Positions 1-5,552 of a stretch of DNA of 5,552 bases are shown in pieces (the stretch's first letter is position 1; every line of letters begins with the position of its first letter). Position numbers and translations under genes: made by a program. The stretch comes from Bacteroidota bacterium. Lineage in GTDB: Bacteria; Bacteroidota; Bacteroidia; Bacteroidales; UBA10428. The DNA lies in contig JAHEEB010000350.1 in the NCBI GenBank assembly GCA_024640925.1, forward strand, positions 1 to 5,552. The letters run 5' to 3'. A model generated the notes under the pieces. That model was not told the origin of the DNA and made no database searches. It saw nothing but the letters and a program-made list of their open reading frames with translations.

Positions 1-129
1 TCTGCTATTCTGAGAATTAACAATCTTTTTAGTTCTATTGCTGACATAAGCTCCAAAGTTTCAGACAACAAAGATACAACATTCTTAGAGGATACTTTTA
101 TTGCATTACGAGTTTTTGTTGCTGTTTAA
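1..129 (+). CDS. Possible C-terminal end of an unidentified gene (partial, cut by the window edge)
   Basis: The first frame of the plus strand is open from the window edge to a TAA at 127-129, giving 42 residues that end in LEDTFIALRVFVAV. The other two plus frames close within the first 20 bases. The peptide looks like an amphipathic, mostly helical protein tail, but I recognise no family or motif. If real, the gene converges on the HTCS, with only five bases between the two stop codons. The frame directly antisense to it is also open across most of the stretch, including an ATG at 47-45 on the minus strand preceded by GGAG. Coding direction is therefore not settled, and a chance open frame in AT-rich DNA is also possible. 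Confidence 0.35.
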   Translation, partial: SAILRINNLFSSIADISSKVSDNKDTTFLEDTFIALRVFVAV

Positions 130-130
130 A

Positions 131-165
131 TATCTTAAAACGATGGATTCTTGTTTGTCCCATCG
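131..165 (-). terminator. Weak candidate intrinsic terminator at the 3' end of the HTCS gene
   Basis: Read on the minus strand, CGATGG (165-160) pairs with CCATCG (146-141) to form a 6-bp stem around a 13-base loop. It is followed at once by TTTT (140-137) and further AT-rich sequence. The T-run lies in the last Phe codon and the TAA stop, so the hairpin sits inside the final codons. The stem is short and the T-tract only four bases, so this is tentative. On the plus strand the hairpin is not followed by a T-run. Confidence 0.3.
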
Positions 166-3100
166 ATTGATTCAATATATTCTGTTGGGGTTTTGCCAAA
201 TTGTTTACTAAAACTCCTGGAGAAGTTTGCTGGTACATTATAACCCAGCATATATGAAATTTCCGAAATGGAGTAATCTTTCGAAAGAAGAAGTTTGGCC
301 CCCTTGTTTAACCGCACTGTCTTTACGAATTCGAGAACAGTTTGTCCGGTTAGCGTTTTTATCTTATGAGTAAGCTGTCTGCGGCTCATTTTCAAGATAT
401 CGGATAATGAATCGATGTTAAACTCCGGATTGCTTATTGATTCTTCGATGGTTTCAATGGCATTGTTCAGGAAACTCTCGTCGGCGCTATTACCAGCAAT
501 TTTTTTAATATCGATATAGGGCGATTTTCCAAAAATTTCTTTGAGTTTTTTCCTCGATTCTAAAAGATTGTTTAAAATAGCTATGAGCACCGAAGTATTA
601 AAGGGTTTTGTAATATATGCATCGGCGCCAAATTCATACCCTTCTTTTATATATGAATCGGATTGCCTTGCAGTTAACAATACAATTGGAATGTGACTGG
701 TTCGCTCATCGGCCTTAATGGTTTTACAAAGTTCCAGACCGCTAACTTCGGGCATCATAATGTCGCTAAGTATAATATCCGGAACATTTTCGAGTGCTGC
801 TGTTATTCCTTCCACCCCATTTGAAGCTTCTATTACATCGAAACTTCCTGAAAGTTCATTTTTTAAGTAGTTCCGAACTTCACTATTATCGTCAACAATA
901 AGTATTACATGTTTTTCTTTATCCGAAGTATCTGGTTCTGATAGGGTGATTATTTCCGGTTCAGATGAAATTATTTCTTCAGGTTCACTATATTCTTTCC
1001 GAAGCATTTTGGTACTGATAATTTGTCTGTCATCTATTTCACCAATAGGCAATTTTACAATAAATATAGAACCTTTACCCGTGCTGCTTTGAACGGCAAT
1101 TTTGCCTTGCAATATATCTACCAGTTGTTTTGTATAGGATAACCCTATTCCTGTGCCCCTGGTTTGAAGAAAACCACTTGTTTTAACCTGGTAAAAACGG
1201 TCGAATATTTTTTCCTGGTCCTTTTCAGAAATACCTAATCCGTTATCACGAACAGAAATTACCACATTTCCACTACTTCGTGGTTCATTCGGTGCATTCA
1301 TTTCTGTTGAAATTTCAAGGGATATTTCACCCTTCTCGGCAGTATATTTAAATGCATTTGAAAGAAGGTTATTTACTATTTTTTCGACTTTGTCGCTATC
1401 AAAACGTGCTATTATCTTATCCGGCGATGAAAAGAATTTATAGTTTATTTGTCTTTGTTCAGCCTTCAGACTAAATGTTTCAAAAATACTTTTTGAAAAC
1501 TCAGCGATATCTGCTTGCTGTATTTCCAGCTTAATGTGTCCGGTTTCCAGCTTGCGAAAATCTAATAGCTGGTTAACCAAACGCAGAAGGGCCTGAGCAT
1601 TTTCATACATTACCGAATAATAGTATTTGGCCTGTGTAGGATTATAATTTCCGGAATTTAATTTTTTAAGTGGATCGATAATTAAAGACAAAGGGGTGCG
1701 GAATTCATGTGAAACATTGGTAAAAAACTGAATTTTCATTTCATCGAGTTCTACAATCTTTCGTGTCTTCATTTTTTCGTATCGAACCTGGTTTTTAAAT
1801 TTTTCCCGGTAAACGATATAATCGTAAATAAGATAAAAAATGGTAGCTGCAATTAATAGGTAAACGATATAGGCAATCCAGTTGTTCCACCAGGGTGGCC
1901 GAATGATTATTGTTAAAACGGCAGGTTTCATATTCCAAACGTCATCGTTCTTCGGATCGGCAGTGATCCATCTGTCGTTATAGCCTTCCAGTTTAAATTT
2001 ATAGCCGTTCGATTTTGGGTTGGCATAATGAAGTGCTGCAAATTTTATTGAGAAACTTTTATCGGAATATTTGAGAATAACTTCGTTTGTAAAAAGAATG
2101 GGTTTGGTTAATATTACCCTTCCATTCACTTCCTGGTTAAGCTTTACTTCCTGGTTTAATACTTCAAAACCTGTAAAAACAACTTCAGGAATAGTGGAGC
2201 TTTCGATAATCTGGTTAGGGTAAAAAGAATTTAATCCATTGCTTCCGCCAAAAAACAACTCTCCTGTATATGGGTTTCGGTAACAGGCATTTTCGGAAAA
2301 TTCATTGCTTTGCAAACCGTCTTGTTCGCTATAATTACGAATGGATAATGTTTTGGTATTAAACCGTGAGATTCCTTTTTTATGACTTATCCAAAGGTTA
2401 TTTTCCTGATCCAGAAGGAGCCCCATTATCATATCATCAGGAAGACCTGAATTTTGTGTGAAACGCATGATATTTCCGCTTTTCGGATCCAGTCGGTTTA
2501 AGCCATATTCGGTGGCAACCCAAATATATCCCTCGGAATCCTCGATAATAGAAAATACGCGGTTATTACTAAGGGTATTTTTATCATCGGGACTATTGAT
2601 GTGATGCTCCGGGTTAAACTGAAAGGGATCGGCTTTGCGTTTAAGGCAGGTTACACCACCACCCTGAGTGGCAACCCATATATTGTAATTTCTATCCTCA
2701 ATAAGAGCATCAACCTGGTTGTAGATGAGGGTATTTTTAGGGTCGTAGGCTATAAAACCATCGGATTTAGCATCGTAACGGGCAAATCCGTTGAAAGTAC
2801 CTATCCATATTATACCATTATGATCTTCCATTATTGAATGAACCAAGTTATGAGGCAATGTGTTTGGCTCATCTCTTCTCCTTTGATAGTTTGTAAATCT
2901 TCTTGTCTTTTGATTGTATTTCGATAATCCTTCCTTTGTACCAATCCAGACAAATCCATTCCTGTCGCAAAGAATGCTCCTGATTTCATTGCTTACCAGC
3001 GAATTCTGGGGCTGTGCAGGATTGCGCAACATGGATGTCATCTTATTGTTCTTCCGATCGTAAATATAAACACCGTTATAAAATGTCCCAATCCAGATAT

Positions 3101-3830
3101 TTCCAGAATTATCAATGCTTATAGCTCTTATTATGTCTTTAATCAGGATATTGCTCTTTGAATCGTTGTTATAATAAGAGAAGAAAGGTTTTGAGTTTGT
3201 ATTTACCTTATAGATTCCCTGGTTTTCGGAACCCATCCATAAATTTTCGTGCTTATCGATAAAGATACAGGTTATGGCTTCGTTGATAAGTGGCTGGTTG
3301 TTTGGTGTTTCTATACAGTATTTATAGGTCTCTCCCGTTATTTTATTTCTTTTTGTCAGGAGGTTATCGGAATATTCCCAGTAAAATTTACCGGAGTCAA
3401 ATGATTTTACTGCCTGCTTTTTTTTGCGGACAATTTTCTGTATTAAACCGCTGTCGAGTTTATATCGCTCTATACGTTCAAAATTGTCAGCATCGTAATT
3501 GTATTTACATATATAGGTTGTATCGAAAAAGGTAACAAAGAAATTCTGGAGTGAATCGATAATCAGATTATATACACCCCCACTTACCAGCGATTTTGGA
3601 TCATCCGGATCGGGTCGGTAATCGGTAAACTCATACCCGTCAAATTTATACAAACCCGAAAAGGAGCTTAACCAAATGAATCCGTATTTATCCTGCAAAA
3701 TTGCCTGGACCGAATTCCGAGGAAGCCCATCTTTTGTTGTAATTTGATCCAGCCGCAACACATTCACTTGCGGATAGGTAAGGGTTAAGATCAGAAATTG
3801 TGAAAATAGAAATAAAAGAAACTTTTTCAT
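135..3830 (-). CDS. Hybrid two-component system sensor kinase / response regulator (HTCS, AraC-type output)
   Basis: This is a one-protein signalling system that spans the inner membrane. A signal peptide (about 1-20, MKKFLLFLF) is followed by periplasmic Reg_prop beta-propeller repeats (about 28-541; blades such as GNIWIGTFYNGVYIYD), a Y_Y_Y Ig-like domain (about 550-645) and one membrane helix (about 651-674). The kinase has its H-box at 701-716 with phospho-acceptor His708, N-box Asn821/Asn825, DNGLGI at 862-867 and GTGIGL at 892-897. The receiver (975-1090) has Asp980/Asp981, acceptor Asp1023, Thr1053 and Lys1075. The AraC-type helix-turn-helix domain (about 1120-1222) ends in FGKTPTEY. 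All key catalytic residues are present, so phosphotransfer should work. In this family the sensor usually binds a glycan breakdown product and the output activates polysaccharide-utilisation genes; the ligand here is unknown. The start is ATG at 3830, because it opens the signal peptide; a longer frame from TTG at 3884 begins inside the promoter. Oddities: the sensor is short for the family, with a degenerate blade region (82-171) and a gap in Y_Y_Y at 628/629. Confidence 0.95.
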   Translation of the reverse strand: MKKFLLFLFSQFLILTLTYPQVNVLRLDQITTKDGLPRNSVQAILQDKYGFIWLSSFSGLYKFDGYEFTDYRPDPDDPKSLVSGGVYNLIIDSLQNFFVTFFDTTYICKYNYDADNFERIERYKLDSGLIQKIVRKKKQAVKSFDSGKFYWEYSDNLLTKRNKITGETYKYCIETPNNQPLINEAITCIFIDKHENLWMGSENQGIYKVNTNSKPFFSYYNNDSKSNILIKDIIRAISIDNSGNIWIGTFYNGVYIYDRKNNKMTSMLRNPAQPQNSLVSNEIRSILCDRNGFVWIGTKEGLSKYNQKTRRFTNYQRRRDEPNTLPHNLVHSIMEDHNGIIWIGTFNGFARYDAKSDGFIAYDPKNTLIYNQVDALIEDRNYNIWVATQGGGVTCLKRKADPFQFNPEHHINSPDDKNTLSNNRVFSIIEDSEGYIWVATEYGLNRLDPKSGNIMRFTQNSGLPDDMIMGLLLDQENNLWISHKKGISRFNTKTLSIRNYSEQDGLQSNEFSENACYRNPYTGELFFGGSNGLNSFYPNQIIESSTIPEVVFTGFEVLNQEVKLNQEVNGRVILTKPILFTNEVILKYSDKSFSIKFAALHYANPKSNGYKFKLEGYNDRWITADPKNDDVWNMKPAVLTIIIRPPWWNNWIAYIVYLLIAATIFYLIYDYIVYREKFKNQVRYEKMKTRKIVELDEMKIQFFTNVSHEFRTPLSLIIDPLKKLNSGNYNPTQAKYYYSVMYENAQALLRLVNQLLDFRKLETGHIKLEIQQADIAEFSKSIFETFSLKAEQRQINYKFFSSPDKIIARFDSDKVEKIVNNLLSNAFKYTAEKGEISLEISTEMNAPNEPRSSGNVVISVRDNGLGISEKDQEKIFDRFYQVKTSGFLQTRGTGIGLSYTKQLVDILQGKIAVQSSTGKGSIFIVKLPIGEIDDRQIISTKMLRKEYSEPEEIISSEPEIITLSEPDTSDKEKHVILIVDDNSEVRNYLKNELSGSFDVIEASNGVEGITAALENVPDIILSDIMMPEVSGLELCKTIKADERTSHIPIVLLTARQSDSYIKEGYEFGADAYITKPFNTSVLIAILNNLLESRKKLKEIFGKSPYIDIKKIAGNSADESFLNNAIETIEESISNPEFNIDSLSDILKMSRRQLTHKIKTLTGQTVLEFVKTVRLNKGAKLLLSKDYSISEISYMLGYNVPANFSRSFSKQFGKTPTEYIESIDGTNKNPSF
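918..989 (-). repeat. Three-unit, period-8 SEP repeat in the kinase-receiver linker
   Basis: Within the linker between the kinase and receiver domains of the HTCS, the tripeptide Ser-Glu-Pro recurs at residues 948, 956 and 964, exactly eight residues (24 bp) apart. The units are SEPEEIIS, SEPEIITL and SEPDTSDK. The third is diverged. The stretch is acidic and probably disordered, so it most likely acts as a flexible spacer; the repeat suggests the linker grew by short tandem duplication. Confidence 0.6.
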
Positions 3831-3881
3831 TTCACCATCCGGTATGTTTCCTGATTCTTTTTCAATAAAAATCAGAGGGTT

Positions 3882-3911
3882 CAAATATAGTTAACAGTTT
3901 TTAAAAACAAA
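3882..3911 (-). promoter_or_regulatory. Bacteroidota-type promoter for the HTCS gene
   Basis: Read on the minus strand, TATATTTG (3889-3882) matches the Bacteroidota -7 consensus TAnnTTTG exactly. TTTG (3911-3908) matches the -33 element, and the two are separated by 18 bases. This predicts transcription starting near 3875 and a leader of about 45 bases before the ATG at 3830. The TTG at 3884-3882, the only in-frame start further upstream, is the end of the -7 element itself and so would not be transcribed from this promoter. Confidence 0.65.
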
Positions 3912-3955
3912 AAAACATATTTATATGCATCTTTAGAAATAGTGAGAATTTATAA

Positions 3956-4007
3956 AAAGTAAAATATTTTTTTTCGTACTATAATTTTGCTTAAAAAATT
4001 TTACTTT
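3956..4007. repeat. Inverted repeat around the promoter of the TPR-like gene (possible operator)
   Basis: AAAGTAAAAT (3956-3965) and ATTTTACTTT (3998-4007) are perfect 10-bp inverted copies with centres 42 bp apart, close to four helical turns. If A3966 bulges out, T3967-3971 can also pair with A3993-3997. The repeat encloses the candidate -7 element at 3982-3989. It could be a regulator binding site or a transcript hairpin. Because the DNA here is extremely AT-rich, chance is a serious alternative. Confidence 0.3.
3982..3989 (+). promoter_or_regulatory. Candidate -7 element for the TPR-like gene
   Basis: TAATTTTG matches the TAnnTTTG consensus on the plus strand and would give a leader of roughly 34 bases before the ATG at 4030. 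No TTG-type -33 element is present at the expected distance, where the sequence is a run of A and T. The promoter may therefore be weak or need an activator. The region just before the ATG is A-rich (AAAAAG at 4015-4020) with no Shine-Dalgarno sequence, as is common in this phylum. Confidence 0.45.
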
Positions 4008-4029
4008 GGCCTTCAAAAAGATTATCGTG

Positions 4030-5544
4030 ATGGATTACAAAACACTGGTCAATAATTATGATTTTGAGGGGATGGACCAGATATATGAAAAGCTTATAGA
4101 AACCGGTTCAGTAGAAGATAAAAAGGAGCTTGCTGAATTAGGCTATCTTCATCTTTTTTCTTGCATGGATTTCGATTTTAGCTGCGGAAAACTCACCGAT
4201 TTTGGGATAGATTTGTTACTACCTGTTCTGGAAAAATCAGAAAAACTGTTAAATCAACAGTTGTGGTACGAAAGAGGAAGGGCCTTTTCAAATCTTATGG
4301 AAACCCATATGGATAAAAATTGGGAATTAGCAAGGGAGTATGGTAACTCTGCCATTTGTTCATACACAAAAAATATTGAACAAAATGCCGAAAGCTTGTT
4401 TAATTCATGGATACACTTGGCTGAAATATATGACTGGTTCTCAAAAAAGTGCATTGATGATCGGTTGGTATATTGGAAGCAAGCCATTCAATGTATTGAA
4501 GAAACTATTAAATTAAAACCTGTTTCAGCTCCATGGTTACATTACCTGAAATTACTCTATTTACCTTTAGATAGTGAGAATAGATCTTTTTTTGATTTTC
4601 GTACAACAGAGCAGGAACGATTCCGGGGTATTACCCGTAACCTGGGAGACAGCAATTTGGAAATTGCTTTTACACTTGCTTCGGAGTATAAACGCTATTA
4701 TGAATATATTGCCTGGTACAAATTAAATTTTGAAATTTTTCCCGAGACGGATTATCTGTATTGGTTGGAAAAGGCTAAAGACTGGTATGGAAACGAAGGC
4801 TTCTTATCTACAAATGAAGTTGGGCATTTGTACCATAACGAAGGAATACGTCTTTCCAGAAAAGACTTACTTTTAGTTGCAATAGATCGTTTCACCCAAC
4901 TAATTAAAACTGACGATTCTGCTTTTCCGATATTATATGCCGCTAACTCTATGGAAGATCTTGCCAGACTCCTTAAGTCAGAAGGAATGGATGGAGAAGC
5001 AACCCATTATCTCAACAGGGCTCTTCTTTTATATGAAGAAAACCTTGAAATGATTAAGAGTAATTTTTCTACCCTTTTGAATTATGGTGAATTTATGGAA
5101 CGATGCGCCTATGAATATATTGGAAACCATAAAAAACCTTCTCCGAATCAAATTCTTCTGATTGCACTAATGGCAGAAACGGAAGGAGAAGGCTTTTATT
5201 CGCGTCCATACAGTTTGATGGTAAAGCTAGCTCTGCATATGGGAGATATTGATAAAGCAATATTCCATTATACGCAAATGTTGCTTTTACATGAGTTGTG
5301 CCTGGAAGAAGATGTCAAAAAGGATTTGGAGAACCCTTTATTTTATGAGCAGCCGAAGATGAAGGAGTTTTTGATAAAAACAATCCATTTTATGGAATCA
5401 GTTCGGGAGGGATATTATCTTTATCAAACTTGTCCCTGGGAAAAGGTAAGGTTGTTAACACCTTATGAGGGCTCAAAAATTTGGGAAAACAGATGCATTG
5501 AATTACGGCAACGTCCACAATTGGAGCAAGAAAATAAGAATTAA
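4030..5544 (+). CDS. Uncharacterised TPR-like, helix-rich cytoplasmic protein
   Basis: I do not recognise this 504-residue protein as a named family. It has no signal peptide or membrane segment, so it is probably cytoplasmic. It appears almost wholly alpha-helical and is rich in Tyr, Trp, Phe, Leu and Glu. Several stretches resemble degenerate tetratricopeptide (TPR) helix pairs: about 146-164 (ending in TIKLKP), 277-293, 323-340, and most clearly 395-420 (LALHMGDIDKAIFHY). The segment near 427-449, with NPLF then PKMKEFL, resembles the end motif of many TPR arrays. Such arrays normally bind other proteins; no catalytic motif or metal-binding cysteine cluster is visible (the nine cysteines are scattered). 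The ATG at 4030 is chosen over an upstream in-frame TTG at 4006, which would leave only about ten bases of leader after the predicted transcription start. It is divergent from the HTCS. The gene is complete, ending in TAA eight bases before the window edge, so an operon partner beyond cannot be excluded. Confidence 0.85.
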   Translation: MDYKTLVNNYDFEGMDQIYEKLIETGSVEDKKELAELGYLHLFSCMDFDFSCGKLTDFGIDLLLPVLEKSEKLLNQQLWYERGRAFSNLMETHMDKNWELAREYGNSAICSYTKNIEQNAESLFNSWIHLAEIYDWFSKKCIDDRLVYWKQAIQCIEETIKLKPVSAPWLHYLKLLYLPLDSENRSFFDFRTTEQERFRGITRNLGDSNLEIAFTLASEYKRYYEYIAWYKLNFEIFPETDYLYWLEKAKDWYGNEGFLSTNEVGHLYHNEGIRLSRKDLLLVAIDRFTQLIKTDDSAFPILYAANSMEDLARLLKSEGMDGEATHYLNRALLLYEENLEMIKSNFSTLLNYGEFMERCAYEYIGNHKKPSPNQILLIALMAETEGEGFYSRPYSLMVKLALHMGDIDKAIFHYTQMLLLHELCLEEDVKKDLENPLFYEQPKMKEFLIKTIHFMESVREGYYLYQTCPWEKVRLLTPYEGSKIWENRCIELRQRPQLEQENKN

Positions 5545-5552
5545 TAAAAAGA

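Noticed and set aside
2601..2837. Plus-strand open frame of 78 codons
   Set aside because: It lies entirely antisense to the propeller-coding part of the HTCS gene, whose family-matching translation is continuous there. The peptide has no recognisable features.
3290..3535. Plus-strand open frame of 81 codons
   Set aside because: It is antisense to the N-terminal sensor region of the HTCS. Its aromatic and cysteine-rich composition looks like a by-product of the opposite strand.
3916..3927. Small palindrome CATAT-TT-ATATG just upstream of the HTCS -33 element
   Set aside because: Five-base A/T-dominated arms are expected by chance in this AT-rich spacer, so I do not call it an operator.
4001..4008. 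TTACTTTG as an alternative -7 element for the rightward gene
   Set aside because: It misses the TA at the start of the TAnnTTTG consensus and has no -33 element at a suitable distance; TAATTTTG at 3982 is the better match.
3954..4029. Possible small RNA or riboswitch in the leader of the TPR-like gene
   Set aside because: Apart from the AT-rich inverted repeat there is no conserved structured core, and the predicted leader is only about 34 bases.
4254..4487. Minus-strand open frame of 77 codons
   Set aside because: It is antisense to the complete TPR-like gene and shows no motif or promoter of its own.

Overview
This AT-rich window looks like Bacteroidota chromosomal DNA. Two things support that. 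The large gene is a one-piece hybrid two-component system (HTCS), an architecture typical of that phylum, and the intergenic region carries the phylum's TAnnTTTG promoter element. A marine or sediment order such as Marinilabiliales would fit, but that is only an impression.

Layout. Positions 1-129 may hold the last 42 codons of a rightward gene cut by the window edge; the evidence is weak because the opposite strand is also open there. Positions 135-3830 (minus strand) encode an HTCS of 1231 residues: signal peptide, periplasmic beta-propeller repeats, a Y_Y_Y Ig-like domain, one membrane helix, a histidine kinase, a receiver and an AraC-type DNA-binding domain. A weak hairpin at its 3' end could terminate it. 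Positions 3831-4029 are a divergent promoter region with a good Bacteroidota promoter for the HTCS and a weaker one for the rightward gene. Positions 4030-5544 (plus strand) encode a 504-residue, probably cytoplasmic, helix-rich TPR-like protein that I do not recognise.

How the parts may work together. HTCS proteins usually sense oligosaccharides in the periplasm and switch on nearby polysaccharide-utilisation genes. No susC/susD or carbohydrate-enzyme gene is visible here, so the target is outside the window or the regulator is an orphan. The TPR-like gene is transcribed away from the HTCS from the shared 199-bp region. Whether the HTCS controls it is unknown.

The most notable points are an apparent in-frame loss of about 20-25 residues inside the Y_Y_Y domain of the HTCS, a degenerate N-terminal propeller segment, a period-8 SEP repeat in the kinase-receiver linker, and the unassigned TPR-like protein. 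I found no CRISPR array, tRNA, rRNA, insertion sequence or clear defence system.
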